A DNA stretch of 64,000 nucleotides from Macrothele yani (Eukaryota > Arthropoda > Arachnida > Araneae > Macrothelidae). The DNA lies in contig CM076999.1 of NCBI GenBank assembly GCA_039090855.1, positions 116,187,072 to 116,251,071 on the forward strand, in the 5' to 3' direction. Below the pieces are notes generated by a model. It saw nothing but the letters and a program-made list of their open reading frames with translations, was not told where the DNA came from and ran no database searches. The translations under genes were made by a program, and so were the position numbers. Below, in pieces: positions 52,613 to 63,624 of the stretch; within the stretch, counting starts at the first letter, position 1; each line of letters begins with the position of its first letter.

Positions 52613-53798
52613 CACAGTCGAGTCACATTATTGTGACCACGAGCTGATATCCAGAGTAACCGCTGCATGCAGCGCAGACAGACGGGCTGGGAGTGATTCA
52701 ATAAGGCGCTGGAAGGTGTTCACAGGTATGTGGAGCCATGTTAACTGCAGTGCATCTGATAGCTGCTGGAGGGTGCATGGTAGAGGATCCATAGAGCAAA
52801 CAACACGATCAAGATGGTCCCACAGATGCTCAATTGGGTTTAAGTCTGGGGGAATTACGGAGCCAGGGAAGTACTTTGAAGTCTTCATCGTGCTCTTCCA
52901 ACCACTCGTGGACATTTCTAGCTATGTGACATGTTGCATTGTCGTGCTGGAAGATCCCATCCGCCCCAGGGAAGATGATCAGAATGTATGGGTGTATGTG
53001 GTCTGCAAGGATGGATTCATAACGAATTCGGTCCACAGTGCATTCCACAGGTATGAGTGGCCCCAGAGAATGCCATGAAAACATTCCCCCAGCAGCTTCT
53101 GTTCTTCCAGCAATGGTTGAAGAGTGTTTGTTCTCCAATGTTTCTTGCCTTATGCGCCATCGTCTATCTGTTCAATGAAACGGAAAACGTGACTCATCGG
53201 AGAAGGCAATCCTTTGCCCATCCGCAGAGGTCCAATTCAGATACTGCGGCGCAAATGTAAGCTTTTTCTGCCGATGCACCCTCATTAGCATAAGTGCACT
53301 GACCATCCGTTTGCATTGGAGCCCCATACGCAACAGAGTTTTTTAACTGTCCTTTTTGACACACTTTCGGTAGCTCCCTGGTCCATTCGGCCAGTGAGTT
53401 GCTCCACTGTAGCGTGTCAATCGGCCCCCGTGCACCTTCGCAGCCGACATTCACCTCTCACATAATGGCACGTGGTGCCCCGCAGTTTCCACATCGCTTA
53501 TTCACTATGGTGCCATTTCTTCAATCACGATACACTTTAACCACAGCAGCACGTGAACAGTTCACAAACTGCGCTGTTTCAGAAATACTGCCAACCTTGG
53601 CCTTAAAGCCGATAATCATCCCTTTTTTGCAAATCTGATAAATCACTCCTTTCATCCATGACAGCACCAAGTGATTTGTTTTCAGAGTGCCTACAGTACA
53701 CCTTATATAGCCAGCTCACAACATGTGCCTTCTTTCATTGGTTTCGCGCTGCTGACGTCAAAAGTAGGAGGTGGTCACAATAATGTGACTCGACTGTG
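52613..53798 (-). mobile_element. Tc1-like element, family D, full length
   Basis: 1186 bp with inverted ends CACAGTCGAGTCACATTA and TA on both sides (52611-52612 and 53799-53800). A solo end of the same family is at 35770-35852. Confidence 0.93.
52628..53660 (-). pseudogene. Tc1 transposase, family D, pseudogene
   Basis: Minus strand. Identified blocks: an N-terminal part around 53640-53400 in pieces (VNCSRAAVVKVYRD-type), first catalytic region near 53215 (RIAFSDESRF-type: GQRIAFSDESR), PLIPVECTVDRIRYESIL, second Asp FQHDNATCHIARNVHEWL, a frameshift near 52865, then [18 protein letters not shown] with the Glu, and the C-terminal end FQRLIESLPARLSAL. Frameshifts prevent a full product. Confidence 0.83.
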
Positions 53799-53800
53799 TA

Positions 53801-55224
53801 TGAGGCTTTCACCAATGAACTAAATCCATGGACCCTCCCCTTTATGAAATTTCTGGCTACTCCACTGATGCTATCCCTTCTAAACCAGAAACACCTTGAG
53901 GTATGACCAATAGTAAGTTTAATTTTCAGTTTGCTTTTGACTTTCAATGCCTAACCATAGCTTTGTTTACTTTCATTAGTCCATCCAGTCACCAGACCAT
54001 GCTCCATCGGGCTATTTAATGTTCCCAAACCTTAAAAATGTTTGAAAGGGAAGCATTTCTCAAGTGATTCAAAGGTGATATCAGCAGCAGAGCCATATTT
54101 GAGTTATCAGACTTCAGAAATTTTTTTGGAAGGGTTAAAGAAACTCCAGAAACGCTGTGCCAAGGGTGTTGAACATCGGGGTGAATATGTGGAATAGCCT
54201 GTAAGTTTCACGGCTTTAGTCCATTTCCTTCCTGGTGAGGCCAAGAACTTATCAGCATCCCCTCGTAAGTTAAATAAATATACATTTGCTGATGCAGGAC
54301 TGAGCAAAGCCACAACTGACACACCGATCGACTGACTGGTCATCCCGAACCACAAGCAATGACACATCAACCTAAGAATATCTAATGCTTAAAGAAGGTC
54401 AACTCTCATAGAGTTAACGTAAAACAGGCGGCAACAGCACCACCACATCTCAAGAGATAATATGCTCTGCGGGAAAGTTAACATTCAGGAGCAAAACACG
54501 TCAGGGGGACTACGACAGTGAAGCTTTTCTTTGATCCAGGATGGTTTCCTTCAATCTGATGACTATTTGCATAGAGCAGTTTTTTGTTACTGTTTTCTGA
54601 TATCCCGCCCATCCCTTATTTTGGTGAGAAAAATATGCAATAACATTAGTATTACTATGTAAATTAAATTTCAGCAAATATTTCAGTTAGGTCTAATGAT
54701 CTGTACAAAATGCAGATATTCCCTAGTATTTGGCATTACTGAAAATGTTTTTGAAAAACTGAAGAACAAACAAAAGCCTGAACTAACCTGATTGGCATAA
54801 CAAAACTAACATATCTGATTTGCAAAGTGATTATGCTACCAAGAAGGTAACAATCATGTGCTGTGCGTAGCTCCGCTGACTGTTCTTTACCCAAAGAATT
54901 GAAGTCAAAGATTGAAGTCAACAGAAACAGTCTGCTCCGGCATCAGCCTGTATGTTGGCTTCTGTGCACTGCATTTTTCCTTGAAGATATGGCGGCGCTG
55001 GTTATGTCTCGCTGAGCCTTAACTTCTCGTTAGATATTCTTTGCATCAACGGACAGACCAACCAGTCAACCCTCGCAGCAGCAGTGGCAAACTGCCAAAG
55101 GAACAAATGATATGCCTCTTTTCTTTTGCACCGACGCAAAGACCTTGTGAAAGGTGTTCTCGAGCTTCACAAGTACTTTTCTGCAATAGGTAAAAAGACA
55201 ACAGGGATGATCAAAAGAAAAAAA
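53801..55224. other. Spacer with a mariner remnant
   Basis: Contains the mariner C-terminal remnant at 53985-54195. 54985-55000 has an AAGATATGGCGGCGCTGG motif resembling promoter-proximal sites, but no gene follows that I recognise. Confidence 0.45.
53985..54195 (+). pseudogene. Mariner transposase C-terminal remnant
   Basis: Plus strand: SPDHAPSGYLMFPNLKK, then LKGKHFSSDSKVISAAEPYL, KLQKRC and GVEHRGEYVE, matching the C-terminal third of mariner transposases. The catalytic Asp of the usual APSDYHLF is Gly here. No terminal repeats found. Confidence 0.8.
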
Positions 55225-56010
55225 TTACAGGGAAGGACATTGGGTCAGCATAGCGAAGCAGTGATGATGGAAGGAAAAAATGACAGGGACAAAAAAAAAA
55301 AAGCACGATGAAGCACAGGTAGGTACGATGATGGAAAAAAGTATGACAGGGATGAAAAACACAATGCAAGAGCGAAAAGGGATTGAGTGCGATGACGGAA
55401 AGAAAAAATCACAGGGATAAAAAAAAAGAAGCACAATGAAGCACAAGTAGGTGCCATGATGGAAAAAAGTATGACAGGGATGAAAAACACAATGCAAGAG
55501 CAAAAAGGGACTGAGTGCGATGACGGAAAGAAAAAATCACAGGGATAAAAAAAAGAAGCACAAGTAGATGCCATGATGGAAAAAAGTATGACAGGGATGA
55601 AAAACATGATGCAAGAGCAAAAAAGGACTGAGTGGGACGACGGAAAGAAAAAATGATATCGATAAAAAAAAAGCATGATGAAGCACAGGTACGTGCGATG
55701 ATGGAAAAAAGTATGACAGGGATGAAAAACACAATGCAAGGGCGAAAAGGGACCGAGTGGGATGATGGAAAGAAAAATGACATCGATAAAAAAAAAGCAC
55801 GATGAAGCACAGGTAGGCGCGATGATGGAAAAAAGTATGACAGGGATGAAAAACACAATGCAAGGGTGAAAAGGGGCTGAGTGGGATGATGGAAAGAAAA
55901 AATGACATCGATAAAAAAAAAGCACGATGAAGCACAGGTAGGCGCGATGATGGAAAAAAGTATGACAGGGATGAAAAACACAATGCAGGGGCGAAAAGGG
56001 ACTGAGTGGG
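55225..56010 (+). repeat. Minisatellite, about 116-127-bp unit, 6 copies
   Basis: Units share GGAAAAAAGTATGACAGGGA, TGAAAAACACAATGCAAG and a GATGAAGCACAGGTAGG phrase. Degenerate units continue to about 56260. Long minus-strand frames (up to 226 codons, Phe/Ser/His-rich) result from the repeat structure and A-runs. Confidence 0.93.
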
Positions 56011-56430
56011 ATGATGAAAAGAAAAAAATTACGGGGAAGGAAACCAGGTCAGCAGGGTCCGAAGCAGAGATGATGGAACGGAAAAATTACTGTGATGAAA
56101 AACAACACAAGGGAGAAGTGGGGGGTAAGTGGGATGATGGAAAGAAAAAAATGACCGAGAAGGAAACCAGGTTGGTGGGGTGAGGCAAAGCAGTGATGAC
56201 AGAGTGAAAAAATTGATGGGGATCAAAAACAACGCAAGGGCAAAGCAGGGAGTAGGCAAGTTGATGAAACAAAAATGACAGAAAACATTTGTTTTTTGGC
56301 GATTCAGTAAGGACTTTCTGTCGCAAAATTACTGTCTGCATCGCGATTTGGCGAAAATGCGAGCAACAGATTAAACACTGTGCAGGAAACAACCTCACGA
56401 ATAGCGGACACCTCCCAATAGTGGACAAAT
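56011..56430. other. Degenerate minisatellite edge and spacer
   Basis: Continuation of the GATGATGGAAAG-type units to about 56260, then sequence with AATAGCGGACACC/AATAGTGGACA phrases near 56400-56425, reminiscent of pogo/Tigger-type ends but unproven. Confidence 0.5.
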
Positions 56431-56727
56431 GTTGAAGTCCACTATTGAAGAAGTGAAGTGTGCAATATGGAATGGCTACCATATGTAATAATGAAGTCCA
56501 CTATTAAAGAAGTGAAGTGTGTAATATGGAATGGCTGCCATATGTAATAATGAAGTCCACTATTGAAGAAGTGAAGTGTGCAATACACAATGGCTACCAT
56601 GTGTAATAATGAAGTCCACTATTGAAGAAGTGAAGTGTGCAATATGGAATGGCTACCATATGTAATAATGAAGTCCACTATTCAAGAAGAAGTGTGCAAT
56701 ATGGAATGGCTACCATATGTAATAATC
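56431..56727 (+). repeat. 59-bp tandem repeat, 5 copies
   Basis: Unit TGAAGTCCACTATTGAAGAA, GTGAAGTGTGCAATATGG, AATGGCTACCATATGTAATA. The last copy is shortened by 6 bp. It lies directly upstream of the nested mariner/Tc1. Confidence 0.95.
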
Positions 56728-56935
56728 ACACGTGAGACTGAAGAAGATAAGAAAAAGTTGAACGCTGAACTCTTTAACTGGGTGAAAAATCGAAATGTAC
56801 ACTGCTTTCTTTATAACACAACATCAGCAGCATGGAATTGTTCACTGTAATTTATGAGGGTAAATCAAAAATTATCTTCACTTGCGCCATAATTATTTTT
56901 ATGTTGGCCGCACTGCCTTCTGCGCATGCATGCTA

Positions 56936-58076
56936 CACTATCTACCAACAAGTAATTGGACACCCCTGCAATCGACGATATCTGTGGTCCTGATACATGT
57001 CACGGCCGCCGCAGTTAAATATCGTGTGGGAAACAACAATGCAAGATGCCACCATACGTGACATATCCAGCAAGTTGAAGTACCCAAAATCGACAGTGGC
57101 CTACGTGATTGGCAAGTGGAAGATGAGAGGTGACTGTCGGAATGTGCCCCGACCCGGCAGACTCACAAAACTGGGAGTTAGAGACCGACGGGTGCTGGCC
57201 AGAGATTTTCGGAAGAACCGCACCAAATCGATGGGCCACATCTGCGAGGAGTTTCAACAGGCATCTGGGAGTGATATTTCGATGAATATCATCCATAAGG
57301 AAGCCCATCTGCTCGGTTATCATGGACGTGCTGCTGCCCACAAACATTTCATCACCAAGTCCAATAGCGCTGCTCGGCTAACGTGGTGCCAAGAACGTCG
57401 ACAGTGGACCGTTGAACAGTGGAAACAGGTTCTCTGGTGCGACAAATCAAGGTTCACCCTCTACCGTTCAGATGGCAGGGTCTGGGTTTGGCGTCTGCCT
57501 GGAGAACGCCTCCTGCCGGAATGTATTGTGCCAACTGTGAAGTTCGGGGGCGGAGGAATTATGCTATGGGGGTGTTTCTTCTCGTATGGCATGGCACCCT
57601 TGGTCGCAATTCCTGGTAGACTCAACGCCGAGACCTACTGCACCATTTTGGATGACCATGCGCTTCCTACGTTGTGGCAGTTTTACGGGGTGGACCCATG
57701 TTACTTTCAGGATGACAATGTCACCTGTCATGTTGCGAGGTCCACCATGGCTTGGTATGGTGACAATGGGGTTAATCGAATGGACTGGCCTGCGCAGCGC
57801 CCGGACCTTAACCCTATCGAGCACCTCTGGGACGAGTTGGAGCGTCGACTTAAAGGGTGCCCCCACCGTCCGAAATCGGTGAAGGAACTGACCTGTCTTC
57901 TCCAAGCCGAGTGGAAGAAAATACAGCTAGCTGTCGTACAACGCCTGGTTGAGAGTATGCCCCGGAGGGTCGCAGCTGTAATCGCCGCTTGTGGAGGCTC
58001 CACCAATTATTGAAGGTGAATAAACTTTGTTTTCCTTTGCTATCACAGGTGTCCAATTACTTGTTGGTAGGTAGTG
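56936..58076 (+). mobile_element. Tc1-like element, family B, nested in the mariner
   Basis: Ends CACTATCTACCAACAAGTAA and inverted CACTACCTACCAACAAGTAA. TA on the left (56934-56935), CA on the right (58077-58078), so one target base changed after insertion. 78 bp shorter than the 34530 copy, mainly because of the N-terminal deletion. Confidence 0.95.
56997..58013 (+). CDS. Tc1 transposase, open frame, N-terminal helix deleted
   Basis: 338 codons without interruption. Cut-and-paste transposase acting in the nucleus on its own terminal repeats. DNA-binding part: [20 protein letters not shown] and [16 protein letters not shown] (residues 21-58). Catalytic triad: Asp in VLWCDKSRF (about residue 146), Asp in [11 protein letters not shown] and Glu in [12 protein letters not shown], with DD34E spacing; GRPR-like GRLTKLG precedes. 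The ATG used here is in what is 5' leader in the 34530 copy. The family start (MLRSSELSDFGKG) and about 22 residues are deleted between two GATGC repeats, so the first helices of the paired-like domain are lost. The Glu after the first Asp (DES) is Lys, which is not catalytic. Confidence 0.9.
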   Translation: MSRPPQLNIVWETTMQDATIRDISSKLKYPKSTVAYVIGKWKMRGDCRNVPRPGRLTKLGVRDRRVLARDFRKNRTKSMGHICEEFQQASGSDISMNIIHKEAHLLGYHGRAAAHKHFITKSNSAARLTWCQERRQWTVEQWKQVLWCDKSRFTLYRSDGRVWVWRLPGERLLPECIVPTVKFGGGGIMLWGCFFSYGMAPLVAIPGRLNAETYCTILDDHALPTLWQFYGVDPCYFQDDNVTCHVARSTMAWYGDNGVNRMDWPAQRPDLNPIEHLWDELERRLKGCPHRPKSVKELTCLLQAEWKKIQLAVVQRLVESMPRRVAAVIAACGGSTNY

Positions 58077-58157
58077 CATAATGTGGTATTCTTGTGGTTA
58101 TGTTACTGAAGTTTGATCTTAATGGCTACATTTTTCTTTGTTCTGTTATATAGTAAA

Positions 58158-59205
58158 CATGGCAGCTCCGATGGCAGTGTGCACCAAGGAAGAACAGAGA
58201 GCAGTAATCCGATTCCTCTAGTCTGAAGGTGCGTCAGGGGCTGAAATTTATCGCAGGCTTGCAGCACAATACGGGGACAGCGCTCTACCACGCTGAAGTG
58301 TGTATGAGTGGATCGAGAAGTTTAAAAATGGCTGGACAAGCACGAAGCATGAAGAGGGTGCAGGATGCTTATCAACCTCCACCACTGACGGGAAGATTCC
58401 ACAAGCTTGAGAGATGATTCTGGCGAGCCAACGAATTACTACCAACAAGGCTGCCTCTTCTCTGCAAATCAGTTATGGTTCTGCAAACAAAATCATCCAT
58501 GAGAAAGATGGGTGCCAAGACAGCTTACCGAAGAGCATAAGTGCAAACGTGTGGAGATCTCTCAATGCTTACTCCACCACTACAATGATGATGTCGAAGC
58601 TTTTTTGAAGAGAATCGTCACAGGAGATGAGACCTGGATCCATCACTTTGTGGCGGAATCCAAACGGCAGAGTATGGAGTGGAAACACCCAAGATTGCCA
58701 ACGAAGAAGAAATTCAAGACACAACCTTCCGCAGGGAAAGTGATGCTAACCATTTTTGGGAATTTAAAGGGCCTATAGTGGAACATTACCTGGACAAGGG
58801 GTCTACAGTCACCAGTGTATGCTACAGTGAAATGCTGGCAAAGGAGCTGAAACCAGCTATTTGCATCAAAAGCCGAGGCCTGTTGTCGAAGCAACTGCAG
58901 TTGTTGCACGACAATGTACACACCCATTCGGCCTCCCACAGCGTTGAAACCCTTGGCAAATTGGGTTTCGAGGTGCTGGAACACCCTCCATACAGTCCAG
59001 ATCTCACCCCTTCGAACTTTCACCTCTTTGGACCCCTCAAAGATGCTTTGCGAGGGCATTGGTTCACTTCGGACGACAAAGTGAAGGAAGTGGTGCATAG
59101 ATGCCTGTGTGGCCAGCCACAAACCTTTTTCTCCAATAAAATATGCAGGCTTGTGGACCGCTGGAACAAATGCACTGGAAAGGAAGGAGACTATGTAGAA
59201 AAATG
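58158..59205 (+). pseudogene. Mariner transposase pseudogene, third catalytic Asp changed
   Basis: Starts MAAPMAVCTKEEQRAVIRFL then a stop (58218), GAEIYRRLAAQYGDSAL, a stop, VYEWIEKFKNG, and after shifts ITTNKAASSLQISYGSANKI. The middle frame (58512-58778) has the first Asp in RIVTGDETWIHHF. The last frame (58679-59206) has LLHDNVHTHSA (second Asp) and SPDLTPSNFHLF, where mariners have PSDFHLF, so the third Asp is Asn. Two stops, two frameshifts and the D-to-N change make it inactive. Confidence 0.88.
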
Positions 59206-59282
59206 ATGTACTTTTTCAACCCCTGCTGTTGTTGTGATATATTATAGAAACAAGAGTGCAGATAATTTTTCATTTACCCTCG

Positions 59283-59769
59283 TATTTACGTACACCTTAA
59301 ATTGAAGTACATCACTGTATTCAAAATGTAAAAATATTGAATTCAAAATAACATGACCGGTTTTAAAGACATTGATTTAACAAAAAAATTGTTTTTTTGG
59401 TTGTAATTGCTTGCACATCAGCTCAAGTTTCCTCTAGTAATGTCTTGCTGCCTTCTCATCAAGTTCCACAGTGACATCCGTCTTCCACCGACTCTGCAGC
59501 TGCACAGCATCCATTGCTAAATTTATCTATCTGCAGATATCTTTCCTTTCCCATTTCTTCATTGTAGTTCTTTTATGCCCTCATATTTTAGCAAAGTTGG
59601 AATCAACGACTTCTCCCAAACAATCCATAGTACTGAAGAACCGAGCTTCAGGCTTCCCTGTGTTTTAAATCAGTAGTTCACAATTTATATAATCAAACAG
59701 GTTTTAAAGTCATTCTTCCTGACTTTAGGACTGTACCATGGTTAGTCATAAGTTCGTAGCATTTTGGGG
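59283..59769. other. Unassigned spacer
   Basis: AT-rich. No feature recognised. Confidence 0.55.
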
Positions 59770-60075
59770 TACAATGGTCAGTCCGGTACTACATGTTGAC
59801 CACATATGGCTATTTGGAGTCTATGGTCATTCACCCACATCCAGCCAAAGATGCAATGCTGTTGCAATACCAGGTGGCTGGCTTGGATGCAAAAAACTCA
59901 GTGATGCCATCTTTCACATCCTCCAAGGAATGGAACTGTCTGTCGGCGAAGAGGTGCGCCATGGAAAAAAACAGGTGAAAATCCGAAGGGGCAGGATCCG
60001 AGCTATAGGCTGCGTGTGGAACGATTTTGACGCCATCCAAATCCTGAAATTTCTGGCGGACAATCCATGACCTAT
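59770..60075 (-). pseudogene. Mariner transposase C-terminal remnant
   Basis: Minus strand: HAAYSSDPAPSDFHLFFSMA (keeping the Asp of PSDFHLF), LFADRQFHSLEDVKDG and ITEFFASKPATWYCNSIASL. A frameshift sits near 59830, and no terminal repeats were found. From a different mariner than the 56855 element, judging from the C-terminal sequence. Confidence 0.8.
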
Positions 60076-60194
60076 CACGTGGGGACCTTCTTTCGGTTCA
60101 CCATTGCGGGGTAGTGCTGGCGTAGAATGTCGTTTATCAGTGGCGTATCTTGGGTCTGAGACTTGCCCCCTCCCCGTACTGTTTCTTAAAAATC

Positions 60195-61240
60195 GTGAAA
60201 TTTATTTTTTAATTGTTAAGTAATAGAAGTAACATTTTTCTAAATTTTAGGTACAAGCTATTGCTAACATGATACCAAACAATTATGAGGATTAGAATTT
60301 GAACACTTATTTGTATATGAACTCCATTCTTTTTTCCTTTTGTGTGAACTTGAGTGTTACGTTTTCGCAAAAATGTTTCTTCCGAGTACTTTTCATATTT
60401 AAAAATAATGTTATTCGCTATTAACAAACCAGCCAAGTTGCTCGAATATGCATGTCCTTGTATGGCTCTAAGATATATCTTGATTCTTTTTAATACAGAA
60501 AAACTTCTTTTGGCAGTTGCTGATGAACAGTTTAATATTGATCTGCTAATTTGTACACCTCAATAAACATTATGCCCAATTATTCAACTTTATGTAACAA
60601 GTAATGTTTCTTACTGATTTGTTTTGTATTCATCAAGGGAATTAAACACCTTCAATTCATTTTTTAATCGAGCTGTATCAAAATTTGAAGCATAGAGTTC
60701 TTTAAGCTCTGATAGTAGATGTTCAAGGAAGCTTTCACAAAATTTATCAAAACAGTTCGAATCCAACAAAGCCACAAATTTAAGATATAATATCTCTGAT
60801 TTTAATTCATTGACACTTCACACAAACTGAAACAAATCTCGCAAAACACACGCAGGAAGCACGGAGTCTCTGAGTTAGTCCAAAGTCTTCTTTTTTTCGG
60901 AGCGAACCCTTGCTCAAAGCAATGGCCCACTCACGTCCATAACTCATTCATGTTGTCATGGAAACGCTAGCAGGAGATAGTACTGAAGCTCTTCGTATCA
61001 GAACAGCGAAGTCCCTCGAAGACCTACTTGTGTTGATGCCGTTGATCATCGCTGGCCAGACTGATTCTCATAATCGAAAGAAGCGAATCTGCTCGTGTTT
61101 TCTCGCACCGAAAGCATTGACATATCTTAATACCGTTGATAATTGGCTTATATTTGTGTACATTTAATTAACTTTTATTTGTGCATTCTCTGGGCTTCGC
61201 AGCTAGCCTAGCTAGCCTCGAATATATGCCACTGTCATAT
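60195..61240 (-). mobile_element. hAT element 3' fragment, copy 1 of a direct duplication
   Basis: Matches 61890-62960 along its length (shared AACAAACCAGCCAAGTTGCTCG, GCAGTTGCTGATG and GTCATGGAAA phrases). Contains hAT transposase C-terminal coding on the minus strand. Confidence 0.8.
60209..60760 (-). pseudogene. hAT transposase C-terminal remnant, copy 1
   Basis: Minus strand: LLSELKELYASNFDTARLKN (about 60720-60660), a break, then SSATAKRSFSVLKRIKIYL and SSNLAGLLIANNIIFKYEKY. The TAKRSFSVLKRIK block is the hAT dimerisation motif. Frameshifts near 60545 and 60620. The catalytic core is missing. Confidence 0.78.
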
Positions 61241-61889
61241 ATGCATACCTGCCAACTACTACGGATTTAGTGGCCTCACTATGGAACTACGGATTTTACG
61301 AATTTTAATTTTAATTGTTTTTTGCTATTATTTTTATGATATACATGACATTCTTAGGCGGATTCAAGGAACTCCACTTTTTTTTTTTTTTTTTGTCATC
61401 ACTTAGGTTATTCTTGCGATTGATGCAAAACTGAAGAGAATTTGTATGAGGGGAATCGTTTTCCATCTGGGGATGGTATTTCGTGTTTCAAAACTTTCAA
61501 AAACGGTAGTTAAACGAAAAAAGATTTTTTTTGCTGTAATCTTAAGTTTTTTCCCCTCCCGATGTTGTCTTTGTGCCCAGTATTCTTGTTAAAATATCAT
61601 TTTATTGTATAAATGTTTGTATTTCAGCTTGAAACTGTAGGCAACAATTTGAAAAAACGGAAGTTAGACGCCTCGAAAATTTCCCCATAATCTTCAGGCA
61701 TAAGATTCTTCCACGAATTCGAGGAACTCTGCCTTTTTCATTATTATTTTGGTCATTCACGTGATCGACGCCCAAGTGAACAGAAATTAAGAGGAGGGAG
61801 GGGTGTTCGGAGAATGGAATTCCATCTTTACAAAACTTTCGAAAACCGAAGGTCGATAGAGTTCAGATTTTTTCCGTAATTGTAATTTC
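61241..61889 (+). repeat. Degenerate satellite-like repeat, locus 3
   Basis: About two units related to 29340-30010: GATTCAAGGAACTCC/AATTCGAGGAACTCTGCC, GTCATTCACGTGATCGACGC, GTCGAT, AAAACGGAAGTTAGACG and GAAAATTTCCCCATAATC. It separates the two hAT copies. Confidence 0.68.
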
Positions 61890-62960
61890 CCATTTTTTTC
61901 TAAATTTTAGATACGTGCTACTGCTAACATGATATCAAATAATTATGAGGATTAGGATTTGAACACTTTACGTGCTACTGCTAACATGATATCAAATAAT
62001 TATGAGGATTAGGATTTGAACACTTATTTGTACATGAACTCCATTCATCTTTCCTTTTGTGTGAACTTGGGTGTTACATTTTCACAAAAATGTTTCTTCT
62101 GAGTACTTTTTCATATTTAAAAATAATGTTTTTCTCTATTAACAAACCAGCCAAGTTGCTCGAATGTACATGTCTTTGCATGGCTCTAAGATATATCTTG
62201 ATTCTTTTAATATGGAAAAATATTCTTTTTAATACGGAAAAACTTCTTTTGGCAGTTGCTGATGGAAAGTTTAATATTAAATCTGCTAATTTGTACACCT
62301 CAATAAACACTATGTCCAATTATTCAACTTTATGTAGCAAGTAATGTCTCTTACAGATTTGTTTTGTATTCATCAAGGGAATGAAATACCTTCAGTTAAT
62401 TTTTTGATCGAGCTGTATCAAAATTTGAAGCATAGAGTTCTTTAAGCTCTGATAGTAGATGTTCAGGGAAGCTTTCCCAAAATTTATTAAACAGTTCGAA
62501 TAAAAAAAAGCCACGAATTTAAGATATAATATCACTGATTTTAATTCATTGACACTTCACACAAACTGAAACCACTCTCACAAAACACGCACTGTTTTAA
62601 GCATGAGGGACTGAGGTAGTCCGAAGTCTTCTCTTTTCTGAGCAAACCGTTGAGCAAAGGAATAGTCCATTCACCTCCATATGCTCATTTATGTTGTCAT
62701 GGAAATGCTAGCAAGCAATCATATCGAAGTTCTTCGCATCAGAACAGCAAAGACTCTCGAACACCTGCTTGCGTTATGCTGTTGGTCATCGCTCGCCAGA
62801 CTGATTCTTAAAATCGAAAGAAGCAAATTTGCTAGTGTTTTTTTTCGCAGCGAAAGCATCCGACAATCTTAATGCCATTGATAATTGACTTTTATTTGTG
62901 TACATTTAATTGACATTTTTTTGTGCATTCTCTGGGCTTTGCATACATGCCACTGGTGCC
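61890..62960 (-). mobile_element. hAT element 3' fragment, copy 2
   Basis: Direct repeat of 60195-61240. Its left edge carries an extra 66-bp tandem duplication (61920-62040, GTGCTACTGCTAACATGATA twice). A further 26-bp phrase (TTCTTTT-AATA-GGAAAAA) is doubled near 62203-62240. Confidence 0.82.
62074..62650 (-). pseudogene. hAT transposase C-terminal remnant, copy 2
   Basis: MDIVFIEVYKLADLILNFPS then ATAKRSFSVLKRIFFHIKRI (a small duplication inside the motif) and SSNLAGLLIEKNIIFKYEKV. Same family as copy 1, independently decayed. Confidence 0.78.
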
Positions 62961-63624
62961 AGGTCACCTAGAAATTAGGAGCTGAATTTGCAGTAAGTAG
63001 CATAATTTCTGTCAGAATATATGAGGGGAAACTAAGGTATTTACTGTTAAAAAGCTATGTGTTTAAAGTTCTGCAGATAAGATGATACCCATTTTTGTGA
63101 AATTTGCCTGTTTTTGTGTTTAGAGCAATTTTAATCATCTACAGTTATTATTTTCACAGTAATTATTGTTTTATTTTTTCAGTTATTTTTTTTCTTATTT
63201 AAATTTATTTTTATTTTCTATTGCTAATCGTAATTCACACTTTAAACATTTGCAGCAAGTTTCTGTTTTGATGACTGTGTATGCAGATACAGTATTTTTC
63301 TATACAACTCTGATTATGCTCCAGCTAAGAGACCATTTTACTAAAAACAGTTCATGACAAAAAGAAAAAATCACATTTTACACACAACAATATTCAAGAT
63401 TCCTCTTACACTAAAATATTTTTGTTAAAATAAAATATTACTGAAAGTGAAGATACCATCACAGTTCAAAATATTTTTGTGAAAATACCATTTGAGCTAA
63501 AAATATTTTTGTGAAAATACCATTTGAGCTAAAAATATTTTTGTGAAAATACTGCCCAACTGTATCAAACGCCACCTGGATTGACCCCTGACAATAAAAC
63601 CTATACCTTAAGACTAGAATCATA
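62961..63624. other. AT-rich spacer with dispersed repeat
   Basis: 63370-63600 contains tandem phrases TTTTTGTGAAAATACCATTTG (about 30 bp, three copies) and matches 5100-5285 in inverted orientation. No gene. Confidence 0.6.

Larger units (their letters stand above)
56855..59282 (+). mobile_element. Mariner-like element interrupted by a Tc1 element
   Basis: Ends TGAGGGTAAATCAAAAATTATC (56855) and inverted CGAGGGTAAATGAAAAATTATC (ending 59282), with TA on both sides (56853-56854 and 59283-59284). Without the inserted Tc1 (1141 bp) it measures about 1.29 kb, the normal mariner size. The Tc1 lies in the left untranslated part, upstream of the transposase start. Confidence 0.93.

Noticed and set aside
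55245..55983. Long minus-strand open frames (226, 190 and 148 codons) that look like a repetitive membrane protein
   Set aside because: They lie wholly in a minisatellite with A-rich units; several overlapping frames are open at once, and the peptides are Phe/Ser/His-rich repeats. This is what a stop-poor repeat produces.
56395..56430. End of a pogo/Tigger element
   Set aside because: The AATAGCGGACACC phrase is suggestive, but I found no matching opposite end or transposase.
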